NCBI RefSeq assembly: GCF_037572415.1
Contig: NZ_JBBHLB010000004.1
Coordinates: forward strand, 62,001 to 126,000
Direction of reading: 5' to 3'
From: Flavonifractor porci
GTDB lineage: Bacteria; Bacillota; Clostridia; Oscillospirales; Oscillospiraceae
Length of the DNA: 64,000 nucleotides
The translations under genes were made by a program, and so were the position numbers. Shown one piece after another: positions 25,817-33,408 of the stretch; within the stretch, counting starts at the first letter, position 1, and the number at the start of each line of letters is the position of its first letter. The notes beneath the pieces were generated by a model that worked only from the letters and a program-made list of their open reading frames with translations, searched no databases and was not told the DNA's origin.

Positions 25817-26809
25817 TTGAAACACCGCCTGATGTTCACGGGCAAAAAATTGATCCGCATGGTCCTGCTGCTGCTGGGGGTCAGTCTGGCCGCCTTTCTG
25901 CTCATGTCGGCCTCTCCGCTGGACCCCCTTCAGACCAATGTGGGCCAGGCGGCCCTGGGCACCATGAGCCAGGAGCAGATCACCAAGCTGGAGGAGTATT
26001 GGGGAGTCAATACTCCTCCGGTGGAGCGGTATCTGGGCTGGCTGGGTGACTTTGTCCGGGGGGATATGGGCACCTCGCTGCTCTACCGCCAGCCGGTGAG
26101 TCAGGTGATTGGCCAGCGGCTGCAGAGTTCCCTGTGGCTAATGGCCTTCGCCTGGGTGATCTCCGGTGTGCTGGGACTGACACTGGGCGTCATCGCCGGC
26201 GCCAACCGGGGAAAGCTGGTGGATAAGCTGATCCGGGGCTACTGCTGGCTCATTTCCAGCACCCCCGCCTTCTGGCTGGCTCTGGTGCTGCTGGTGATCT
26301 TCTCCGTGTGGCTGGGGCTGTTCCCCATCGGCCTGTCGGTGCCCATCGGGGCGGACGCCGCCAGCGTTACCCTGGCCGACCGGCTTTACCACGCCTTCCT
26401 GCCCGCCCTTACCCTGAGTATCACCGGCGTGGCCAATATCGCCATGCACACCCGGGAGAAGATGGCGGACATTATGGAGAGCGACTATGTGCTCTTCGCC
26501 CGGGCCAGAGGGGAGTCCAAAGGTTCCATCGTCCTGCGCCACGGCCTGCGCAACGTGGCCCTGCCTGCCATCACCCTGCAATTTGCCTCCATTAGCGAGA
26601 TCTTCGGCGGCTCGGTGCTGGTGGAGCAGGTATTTTCCTACCCCGGTCTGGGCCAGGCCGCGGTCAACGCCGGTCTGGGCTCCGACCTGCCCCTGCTGCT
26701 GGGCATCACGGTGGTGAGCGCCGCCATCGTATTCGGCGGCAACCTGATCGCAGATCTGCTTTACGGCGTGGTGGACCCCAAGATCAGAAGGGGGGTGGCC
26801 CGGAAATGA
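25817..26809 (+). CDS. Nickel/peptide ABC transporter permease (NikB/DppB type)
   Basis: First inner-membrane permease of the importer. The 330-residue protein has the DppB/NikB layout: N-terminal helix (about 10-30), periplasmic-type loop, then five helices with the binding-protein-dependent EAA segment near ARGESKGSIVLRHGLRN. The start is TTG 25817, with AAGGA 6 bases upstream; an ATG at 25832 is less well placed. The last four bases overlap the next gene (ATGA). Confidence 0.88.
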   Translation: MKHRLMFTGKKLIRMVLLLLGVSLAAFLLMSASPLDPLQTNVGQAALGTMSQEQITKLEEYWGVNTPPVERYLGWLGDFVRGDMGTSLLYRQPVSQVIGQRLQSSLWLMAFAWVISGVLGLTLGVIAGANRGKLVDKLIRGYCWLISSTPAFWLALVLLVIFSVWLGLFPIGLSVPIGADAASVTLADRLYHAFLPALTLSITGVANIAMHTREKMADIMESDYVLFARARGESKGSIVLRHGLRNVALPAITLQFASISEIFGGSVLVEQVFSYPGLGQAAVNAGLGSDLPLLLGITVVSAAIVFGGNLIADLLYGVVDPKIRRGVARK

Positions 26810-27630
26810 GACATTGGAACGGGCGAAAAAATGCCCTCTTTCTGTTGATTGCCGCCGCTGTGGTGCTGTGCGCCGTGGCGGTGGCTGGCGGCCTGCTGAG
26901 TGGGCAGGCCATGGTTACCGACTTTACCCGCAAGAATCTGCCCCCCTGTGGACAGTTCCTCTTCGGCACCGACTGGATGGGCCGGGATATGCTCTCCCGC
27001 ACCTTCACCGGACTGTCCCTCAGCATCCGCATCGGCCTTTTGACTGCCGCCGTCAGCGCCGTCATTGCCCTGGTGCTGGGTGTGGCCTCCGCTGTGTTTG
27101 GCGGCTGGGTGGACGCGGTGATCTCCTGGTGTATCGATCTGGTCATGGGTATCCCCCATATCCTGCTGGTCATGCTCATCTCTCTGGCGTTCGGCAAGGG
27201 ATTCGTGGGCGTGGTGGCCGGCGTGGCCCTCAGCCACTGGCCCTCTCTGGCCCGGGTCATCCGGGGTGAGGTGCTACAGCTGCGGGGCGCGGTGTATGTC
27301 CGCACGGCGGAAAAGCTGGGAGTGTCCCGGCTGACCATTGCCCGGCGGCACCTGCTGCCCCATCTGCTGCCCCAGTTCCTCACCGGACTGGTGCTTCAGT
27401 TCCCCCACGCCATCCTTCATGAGGCCAGCGTCACATTCCTGGGCTTCGGCCTGTCGCCGGAGCAGCCTGCCATCGGCGTGATTTTGTCGGAGAGCATGAG
27501 CTATCTTACAACCGGAAAGTGGTGGCTGGCGGTGTTTCCCGGCTTGAGCCTGGTGCTGGTGGTGGTGCTCTTTGCGGCCATGGGCGAGCAGCTGCGGAAG
27601 CTGCTGAATCCTGCCAGCGTACATAGGTAA
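26806..27630 (+). CDS. Nickel/peptide ABC transporter permease (NikC/DppC type)
   Basis: Second permease, 274 residues. It has the DppC-type N-terminal helix, GTDWMGRDMLSRTFTG, and an EAA loop in RTAEKLGVSRLTIARRHLLP. The start overlaps the previous stop, giving translational coupling of the two membrane subunits. The importer is completed by the two ATPases behind it. Confidence 0.9.
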   Translation: MRHWNGRKNALFLLIAAAVVLCAVAVAGGLLSGQAMVTDFTRKNLPPCGQFLFGTDWMGRDMLSRTFTGLSLSIRIGLLTAAVSAVIALVLGVASAVFGGWVDAVISWCIDLVMGIPHILLVMLISLAFGKGFVGVVAGVALSHWPSLARVIRGEVLQLRGAVYVRTAEKLGVSRLTIARRHLLPHLLPQFLTGLVLQFPHAILHEASVTFLGFGLSPEQPAIGVILSESMSYLTTGKWWLAVFPGLSLVLVVVLFAAMGEQLRKLLNPASVHR

Positions 27631-27642
27631 GGAGGGATGGAG

Positions 27643-28575
27643 TTGGAACCGATTTTGGAAGTCAAAGACCTATCCATCTCCTTCACCCAGTATGGACGGG
27701 GCACAAAACAGATGCTGCTGCCGGTGATTCAGGATTTATCCCTCACCATCCGGCCCGGTCAGGTGGTGGCGGTGGTGGGCTCAAGCGGTTCGGGTAAGAG
27801 CCTGCTGGCCCACGGAATCCTGGGCATCCTGCCCTATAACAGCCATATGGCCGGAGAGATCACCTTCCTGGGCCAGCCCCTCACCCCCAAACGGGCGAGG
27901 GCAGTGCGGGGCAAAGAGATCGTCCTGGTGCCACAGGGCGTGACCTATCTGGACCCGCTGATGAAGGTGGGGCCTCAGATCCGCAAGGGGCGCCGGGACC
28001 AGAGCGCCCGGGAGGCCAGCCGGGCGGTGCTGGAGCGGTACGGCCTGGGGGTGGACACCGAAGAACGCTACCCCTTTGAGCTGTCCGGCGGCATGGCCCG
28101 CCGGGTGCTCATCGCCACCGCGGCGGCGGCAACCCCCAAGCTGGTCATTGCCGATGAGCCAACCCCCGGTCTGGATGCCCGGGCGGCCAAACGGGTGCTG
28201 GGCCACTTCCGGGAGCTGGCCGACGGCGGCGCGGGGGTGCTCCTCATCACCCATGACCTGGAGTTGGCCCTCACCATTGCCGACCGGGTAGGGGTGTTCT
28301 ACGCCGGTGAGACAGTGGAGGAGGCCAATGCCGCCGATTTTGAGGCGGGGAAACTGCGCCATCCCTACACCAGGGCTCTTTGGCAGGCGCTGCCCCAGAA
28401 TGGCTTTGTCCCCATCCCCGGCGCCCAGCCCGGGCCAGGCGAGGTAGGGAAGGGGTGCCCCTTTGCACCCCGCTGCCCCAAGGGGCGGCCTGAATGCCTG
28501 GGTCCGGTGCCCTATCGGGAGCTGGACGGCGGCCTGGTGCGCTGCTTATATCCGGAAGGAGGGGAACAGCTGTGA
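27643..28575 (+). CDS. Nickel/peptide ABC transporter ATP-binding protein (NikD/DppD type)
   Basis: First ATPase of the importer, about 310 residues. Walker A GSSGSGKS, signature LSGGMARRV, Walker B LVIADEPTPGLD. The C-terminal cysteine cluster CPFAPRCPKGRPEC is typical of oligopeptide/nickel importers. Start: the ATG at 27637 has GGAGG only 1 base away, while TTG 27643 has the same site at 7 bases, so TTG is preferred; the difference is two residues. The stop overlaps the next gene (GTGA). Confidence 0.9.
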   Translation: MEPILEVKDLSISFTQYGRGTKQMLLPVIQDLSLTIRPGQVVAVVGSSGSGKSLLAHGILGILPYNSHMAGEITFLGQPLTPKRARAVRGKEIVLVPQGVTYLDPLMKVGPQIRKGRRDQSAREASRAVLERYGLGVDTEERYPFELSGGMARRVLIATAAAATPKLVIADEPTPGLDARAAKRVLGHFRELADGGAGVLLITHDLELALTIADRVGVFYAGETVEEANAADFEAGKLRHPYTRALWQALPQNGFVPIPGAQPGPGEVGKGCPFAPRCPKGRPECLGPVPYRELDGGLVRCLYPEGGEQL

Positions 28576-29177
28576 GTCTGGAGGCAAAGAATCTGACCTT
28601 TGGCTACCGCCGGAAGGGAAAAGAGCCGGTGCTGGACTGCATCGACCTGACGCTGGAGCCGGGGGAGCGGCTTGGGCTGCTGGGCCCCAGCGGACGGGGG
28701 AAGACAACCTTATGTAAACTGCTGGCGGGCTATGAGAAGCCAGACAGCGGCACGGTGCTGGTGGACGGCAAGCCGTTGAAGGAATACCGGGGCATCTGCC
28801 CGGTACAGATGATCTGGCAGCACCCGGAGACGGCGGTGGACCCGCTGATGAAGCTGGGAGATACGTTAGAAGAAGGTGGACCAGTGGAGGAGGGACTGCT
28901 GGAGGCCCTTCACATCCAGCCTGGCTGGCTGGAGCGGTATCCCACGGAGCTGTCCGGTGGTGAACTCCAGCGGTTCTGCATTGCCCGGGCCCTGCGGCCC
29001 GGGGTACGCTACCTGCTGTGCGACGAGGTCAGTGCCATGCTGGATCTCATTACCCAGGCCCAGATCTGGACCTTCCTGCTGGAGCAGGCGGAGAAGCGCA
29101 ACCTGGGGCTGGTGATCGTCAGCCACAACAGCGCCCTGATGGAAAAGCTGTGTACCAGGATGCAGACTTTAGCATAA
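28572..29177 (+). CDS. Nickel/peptide ABC transporter ATP-binding protein (NikE/DppF type), short form
   Basis: Second ATPase, starting at GTG 28572 overlapping the previous stop, with GGAAGGAGGGG upstream. Walker A GPSGRGKT, signature LSGGELQR, Walker B YLLCDEVSAMLD (Val and Met replace the usual DEPTSALD residues). At 201 residues it is shorter than usual (about 260) and lacks the C-terminal cysteine cluster, as in compact NikE-like subunits. It is the last gene of the lar-importer operon, closed by a terminator. Confidence 0.88.
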   Translation: MSLEAKNLTFGYRRKGKEPVLDCIDLTLEPGERLGLLGPSGRGKTTLCKLLAGYEKPDSGTVLVDGKPLKEYRGICPVQMIWQHPETAVDPLMKLGDTLEEGGPVEEGLLEALHIQPGWLERYPTELSGGELQRFCIARALRPGVRYLLCDEVSAMLDLITQAQIWTFLLEQAEKRNLGLVIVSHNSALMEKLCTRMQTLA

Positions 29178-29221
29178 AAACGGCCTGCAAGTGAGTGGAA
29201 TCACTTGCAGGCCATTTTTTG
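29176..29221. terminator. Intrinsic terminator between the nickel operon and the M56 gene
   Basis: 13-bp hairpin GGCCTGCAAGTGA/TCACTTGCAGGCC (29182-29194 with 29201-29213) with A run before and T run after. It ends the lar operon and, read the other way, the M56 gene (stop 29225). Confidence 0.9.
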
Positions 29222-29224
29222 TTG

Positions 29225-31456
29225 CTAATTGGGGGACTGATTGTGGTATGTGAGGATGGAGTCCTCCAGCGTCAACAGGCCAGACTGATCGGGTTCCCGC
29301 CTTCCATAGGGCGTCCTGTCCACATACAGCAGGGCGCTGTCCGGGTCAAACCGAAGGGCATAGTCATAGTTCATCCGGTCCTCCAGCTCATAGGTGCGGC
29401 CGTTGGCATAGTCGCAAACCATGATCCGGGTATCTACGATGCCGGACCCCATGCTGAGGGTGGCGCACAGTTCCGGCAGGCCATCACCGTTGAGATCGCA
29501 GAAATAGGTGCTCCAGATAGGCATACCGGAAATCAGCTGGACCGGTGTTTCCTCTCGCTTTTGCTGCGCTGTGATCTCCTCTGGTGTGTAGCGGAAGGTT
29601 ACATCGGGGAAGGCCGTGTGGGTGATGGTCAGTTCCCCATCCCAATCCATTTCGCCGGGGGCGGTGGTATAGTCAAACCATTTGGTGGCGGTGTCCGCCG
29701 GAATCGAGGACTTACTATTTTTAGAAAAGACTGCTCCATCGGCCACCTTCACATAGATGAAATTAGTGGAACCGTTTGCCTGGAAGATCAGGTCGTTCCC
29801 CTCTATGCGGAAATGGTTGACCTTGGAAACGCCGGTCTTATCCTCCAGGGTGAGAACATCGCCGGAGACAGACCACTGGCCCGCCCCGATATAGCTGCTC
29901 AAGTGTCCTTCATAGTAGGTGAAAGAGCCGTCCGCCCGGAGGCTGATGGTAAAATCGCCGCCGAACCCATCCCCCTCATAGAGGTAGAGACCGGCGGGGG
30001 AGGGCTGGTTCCCGGATATTTTATAACCCTCTTTTGTATACTGGACCTGGTTGCATATTATGTTAATCATAAGAGTATCTTGAGCGGCCATGCAGGCCTC
30101 TTTGGACACATAGAAGGTAAACTGGGTGTCGGGGCCGTAACCGCGCAGGTCAAGGGCGTCTGGGTAGATGGTCGTCTCGTCTCTGAGGATCTTGCTTCTC
30201 AAAAGGATCTGGGGGCTGACGGAGGAATCTTCTGTTGCCTGCAATGGGGTGACAAAACTGCCATAGTTGGAGAAACGGTAGGAGCAGTCAAAGGTCATAT
30301 ACAGCAGTTCAGCGCTTTCGTTGGAAGGCATGACATTATGGAGATAGATGGTGGTGGCATCATCCTGCCAGACCACCACCTGGCTGTTGGCAAAGGTGTG
30401 GCCCTCGCCGGTATAGCAGTCGTCTGTCAGAACAGATTTGGGTACGGTCAGGGTCAGATACGCCTGTTCCTGCCCCAGAATCTCATAGCCGTCCTGAGTT
30501 AAGACATCGTAAACGGTGGGCTCCTTGGGACTGGTCAGAAAACACAGAGCGGCAATGACGCAGGCAGCGAGGGCGATGACCACCACCCAGAAGGCGGGCT
30601 TCTTGTAGTGCATCACCGCTTTCACCCGGCTCTTTACCCCAGCTTCTCCAAAGGCCAGGGGACAGGGCGCCACGGGCCGGCGGCGGATGCTGCAATTCAG
30701 CAGGGCGGTGGAGTAGCCTCGCCGTTCTTCCGAGTTCAGGACCCGGATGACTTTCTCATCACAGGCACCCTCCAGATCCCGGCAGAACAGCAGATAGGCC
30801 ACCCACATGAGAGGATTGAACCAGTAGATTGCAAGCAGTACAAAGCCCAGCAGCTTCCACCAGTGATCCAGACGGCGGATATGGGTCCGTTCGTGGGCCA
30901 GTACATAGGTCAGGTCCTGCTCCGCAATGTGGTAAGGCAGATAGATGACCGGGCGGAACAGGCCCAGTACAAAGGGGGAACCCACCTGCTCGCTCTGCCT
31001 GATATTGTCCTCCAGCAGGGTGGCGGTAGCCAGCCGTCGCTTGAGCAGCAGGGTGCTGACCAGGGCGTAGAGCAGCAGCAATACCATCCCCGCCAGCCAG
31101 ATCCGGGACAACAGGAAGGACCAGACCTGGGTGGGATTGACGCTGGCCCCCGCAGCTGGCGCCAGAGCCTCTTGCAGGATGGGATTAACGGCGCTGTTGA
31201 CGGCTGGAATGCCGCTTTGGATCTGAGGCGTGGCGGTGTGAAGGATCTCCCGGGGCAGAGGCTGGGTACTGGAGACCAGGCTGAAAGGGCTTTCCAGGGA
31301 AAAGGGAAACATCAGGCGAAGGGCCACCAGGCCCCAGAGCAGGCAGAAGCTCCACCTGGGGGCTTTCCACAGGAGCAGTCTCAGCACCAGTACCGCCAGT
31401 ACCAGCCAGCTGGCGGTGAGACTGAGGTTGACCAGGGTTAGGAACAGCTCTTCCAT
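29225..31456 (-). CDS. M56 family (BlaR1/MecR1-like) membrane metallopeptidase with extracellular sensor region
   Basis: Sensor-protease partner of the BlaI-type repressor upstream. The N-terminal 300 residues carry four helices and the zinc site HERTH (about 187-191) with a downstream Glu in GACDEKVI. A further helix (about residues 285-305) is followed by about 440 extracellular residues without a penicillin-binding motif, so the signal is probably not a beta-lactam. Total 743 residues. ATG 31456 has AAGGAGG upstream; 12 bases separate it from the blaI-like gene. Known BlaR1 proteins cut the repressor on sensing; this role is inferred here. Confidence 0.85.
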   Translation of the reverse strand: MEELFLTLVNLSLTASWLVLAVLVLRLLLWKAPRWSFCLLWGLVALRLMFPFSLESPFSLVSSTQPLPREILHTATPQIQSGIPAVNSAVNPILQEALAPAAGASVNPTQVWSFLLSRIWLAGMVLLLLYALVSTLLLKRRLATATLLEDNIRQSEQVGSPFVLGLFRPVIYLPYHIAEQDLTYVLAHERTHIRRLDHWWKLLGFVLLAIYWFNPLMWVAYLLFCRDLEGACDEKVIRVLNSEERRGYSTALLNCSIRRRPVAPCPLAFGEAGVKSRVKAVMHYKKPAFWVVVIALAACVIAALCFLTSPKEPTVYDVLTQDGYEILGQEQAYLTLTVPKSVLTDDCYTGEGHTFANSQVVVWQDDATTIYLHNVMPSNESAELLYMTFDCSYRFSNYGSFVTPLQATEDSSVSPQILLRSKILRDETTIYPDALDLRGYGPDTQFTFYVSKEACMAAQDTLMINIICNQVQYTKEGYKISGNQPSPAGLYLYEGDGFGGDFTISLRADGSFTYYEGHLSSYIGAGQWSVSGDVLTLEDKTGVSKVNHFRIEGNDLIFQANGSTNFIYVKVADGAVFSKNSKSSIPADTATKWFDYTTAPGEMDWDGELTITHTAFPDVTFRYTPEEITAQQKREETPVQLISGMPIWSTYFCDLNGDGLPELCATLSMGSGIVDTRIMVCDYANGRTYELEDRMNYDYALRFDPDSALLYVDRTPYGRREPDQSGLLTLEDSILTYHNQSPN

Positions 31457-31468
31457 GGCAGGACCTCC

Positions 31469-31819
31469 TTATTTTTCGATGATGCGGCGGATTTCCTCTA
31501 CCTCTTTCTCGGTCAGAGACTGTCTGCGGGCGAAGGCAGACAGAAAGGCGGGAAGGGAGCCCTGGAACTTCTTCTCCATCAGTTCATCCAGCTCGGACAC
31601 CTGGGCGTCCTCCCTGGAGATCAGGGCGGTCACCAGCCCGTCCTGATTTTTCAGCACGCCCCGCTCCCCCAAACGCTTGATGACGGTGTAGGTGGTGGTG
31701 CGCTTCCAGCCCAGCTGGGCCTGACACAGCTTTACCAGCTCTGTGGATGTTACCGGTTCGTGCTCCCAGAGAATGAGACAGAACCGGTATTCGCTTTCAA
31801 AAATTTTGGGCGTCTCCAT
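31469..31819 (-). CDS. BlaI/MecI family transcriptional repressor
   Basis: The 116-residue winged-helix repressor has DNA-binding residues about 10-70 (WEHEPVTSTELVKLC, RTTTYTVIKRLGERG) and a C-terminal dimerisation helix. It precedes the M56 peptidase gene, the standard pair. ATG 31819 follows AAAGGAGGTTCCT. Two dyad operators lie directly upstream and overlap the promoter, so it almost surely represses itself and the M56 gene until cleaved. Confidence 0.93.
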   Translation of the reverse strand: METPKIFESEYRFCLILWEHEPVTSTELVKLCQAQLGWKRTTTYTVIKRLGERGVLKNQDGLVTALISREDAQVSELDELMEKKFQGSLPAFLSAFARRQSLTEKEVEEIRRIIEK

Positions 31820-31832
31820 AGGAACCTCCTTT

Positions 31833-31888
31833 GTCTAATGGGATAGACTTCCTGCTTGTAGTCTATCCCGTTAGACTGGTTTTGTCAA
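31833..31888 (-). promoter_or_regulatory. blaI-like promoter with two dyad operators
   Basis: On the minus strand TTGACA (31888-31883) and TAGACT (31865-31860) are 17 bases apart. Two dyads of the form GTCTA-N6-TAGAC lie at 31833-31848 and 31861-31876, 28 bases centre to centre. The upstream one overlaps the -10 box and the other sits where transcription starts, as expected for BlaI-type repression. Confidence 0.88.
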
Positions 31889-31894
31889 GGGCAT

Positions 31895-31934
31895 AAAAAA
31901 ATTCCTGTGTTCCGAAGAGGAACACAGGAATTTT
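31895..31934 (-). terminator. Terminator of the infC-rpmI-rplT operon
   Basis: Perfect 16-bp hairpin (31898-31913 with 31919-31934), followed on the minus strand by a T run, 11 bases after the rplT stop. Confidence 0.92.
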
Positions 31935-31944
31935 GGATTCAAAC

Positions 31945-32301
31945 TCAGGCCAGCTGAGCCTTGGCCATCTCGGTCAGAGCGGTGAAAGCGGCCTTGTCGT
32001 TGACAGCCAGCTCGGCCAGCATCTTGCGGTTGATCTCCACGCCAGCCTTCTTCAGGCCGTTCATAAAGGTGGAGTAGTTCATGCCGTTCATCTTGCAGGC
32101 GGCGGAGATACGGGTGATCCACAGAGAGCGGAAGTCACGCTTCTTCAGCCGACGGCCGGTGTAGGCGTAGGTCAGGGACTTCATGACCTGCTCGTTGGCC
32201 ATCTTGAAGTGCTTGCTCTTGGCACCCCAGTAGCCCTTGGCCAGCTTGAGGATCTTATTTCTTCTCTTGCGCGTCATCATCGCGCCTTTCACTCTTGCCA
32301 T
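31945..32301 (-). CDS. rplT: 50S ribosomal protein L20
   Basis: 118-residue large-subunit assembly protein. The N-terminus MARVKGAMMTRKRRNKILKL and the internal WITRISAACKMNGMNYSTF are diagnostic. It is the last gene of infC-rpmI-rplT. In Firmicutes L20 binds the operon leader and represses it. Confidence 0.98.
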   Translation of the reverse strand: MARVKGAMMTRKRRNKILKLAKGYWGAKSKHFKMANEQVMKSLTYAYTGRRLKKRDFRSLWITRISAACKMNGMNYSTFMNGLKKAGVEINRKMLAELAVNDKAAFTALTEMAKAQLA

Positions 32302-32341
32302 TGTAAAAAGCCTCCTATGTTAAGGTAAAATCGGAATTATC

Positions 32342-32545
32342 TTATTTGTAGGGGATCATGCGCTTGATGGCGGGCTCGTTGGTCTTGTCCGCATAAGCGC
32401 CGGCGCGGAGGCCTCTCTTACGCTTGGTGTCCTTGCCGTGGCCGTTGAGCAGGTGGGACTTGAAGGCATGGGCGCGCTTGACCTTGCCGGACTTGGTCAG
32501 GCTGAATCTCTTCTTCGCGCCGGAGTGAGTTTTCAGTTTAGGCAT
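32342..32545 (-). CDS. rpmI: 50S ribosomal protein L35
   Basis: 67-residue basic ribosomal protein starting MPKLKTHSGAKKRFSLTKSG, the family hallmark. It lies between infC and rplT in the conserved order. Confidence 0.98.
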   Translation of the reverse strand: MPKLKTHSGAKKRFSLTKSGKVKRAHAFKSHLLNGHGKDTKRKRGLRAGAYADKTNEPAIKRMIPYK

Positions 32546-32585
32546 GGTGGTTAACTCCTTTGTCTTTGGATTTCAGGGGATTGCA

Positions 32586-33119
32586 TCAGGACTTTTTGCC
32601 GTCCTTGGCAACCTTGGGAGAGAGGAACATGGACATATGCCGTCCGTCCAGCTTGGGGTCCTTATCCAACGCGGCCACCTCGCTGCACTGTTCCGCAAAC
32701 TTGAGCAGCAGGCCCTTGCCGATATCGGTGTGGGCCATTTCACGGCCGCGGAAGCGGACGGTGACCTTCACCCGATTGCCCTGGCTCAGGAACTTCTGGG
32801 CGTTACGGAGCTTGACGTTAAAATCGTTCACGTCAATGCCCGGCGACATACGGACTTCCTTGATCTCCACGACGTGCTGATTTTTCCGGGCCTCTTTCTC
32901 CCGCTTGGTCTGCTCGAACTTGTACTTACCATAGTCCATGAGCTTGCACACGGGGGGCACGGCGTTGGGAGAGATCTTCACCAGGTCCAGATTCTGCTCG
33001 ATGGCGCGCTCCAGCGCCTCACGGGCGGACATGATACCCAGCTGCTCGCCGCTGTCGGAAACGAGCCGGACTTCTTTGTCGCGGATCTCTTCGTTGATCT
33101 GATGACCCTGTTTGCTGAT
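32586..33119 (-). CDS. infC: Translation initiation factor IF-3 with apparent AUC start codon
   Basis: Binds the 30S subunit and checks start-codon pairing. The 177-residue length and sequence are typical: INEEIRDKEVRLVSDSGEQL at the N-terminus, PPVCKLMDYGKYKFEQ, and the C-terminal RFRGREMAHTDIG. No ATG/GTG/TTG stands at the family start. GGAGGTG lies about 7 bases before an ATC codon at 33119 that begins ISKQGHQINEE. Other infC genes use AUU, AUC or AUA, which allows IF-3 to repress its own rare start. A longer frame to 33209 runs through the leader and is not expected to be translated. Confidence 0.93.
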   Translation of the reverse strand: MSKQGHQINEEIRDKEVRLVSDSGEQLGIMSAREALERAIEQNLDLVKISPNAVPPVCKLMDYGKYKFEQTKREKEARKNQHVVEIKEVRMSPGIDVNDFNVKLRNAQKFLSQGNRVKVTVRFRGREMAHTDIGKGLLLKFAEQCSEVAALDKDPKLDGRHMSMFLSPKVAKDGKKS

Positions 33120-33148
33120 ACGAAAGCACCTCCAATTCTTTGCTGCAT

Positions 33149-33183
33149 ACAAAAACGCGGTTACCGCATTCCGGTACCCGCGC
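33149..33183 (-). terminator. Attenuator-like terminator in the infC leader
   Basis: On the minus strand a 10-bp stem CGCGGGTACC/GGTAACCGCG with one mismatch, followed by TTTTTG, ends about 20 bases before the infC ribosome site. Firmicute infC operons commonly have an L20-binding leader with a premature terminator; this fits that arrangement. Confidence 0.65.
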
Positions 33184-33293
33184 CACAACAGAACAGCCAC
33201 GCCGAACACACGGCGCGCCGCTGACCATGTTGACCTCTTTGCTGATGCTGGAGGTGAGGACGGAGGTACCTTCCTGCTTTATTGTGCCCAAAC

Positions 33294-33322
33294 AGTATAT
33301 CAAAGGAGTAGCCCAATGTCAA
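33294..33322 (-). promoter_or_regulatory. Promoter of infC-rpmI-rplT
   Basis: Minus-strand TTGACA (33322-33317) and TATACT (33299-33294) with a 17-base spacer. The predicted start near 33287 gives a leader of about 165 bases before infC. Confidence 0.85.
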
Positions 33323-33408
33323 GTAGAAAACAGAAGAAAAAATCCAGACTATTTTTTGCTTTCCTTTTCATTGGAATTATGGCAGAATGGGGACAAGGAG
33401 GGAGTATT

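Noticed and set aside
33112..33408. 99-residue N-terminal extension of the 5'-nucleotidase
   Set aside because: It runs through the infC leader and promoter on the other strand. A signal peptide with good ribosome site starts at 33409.
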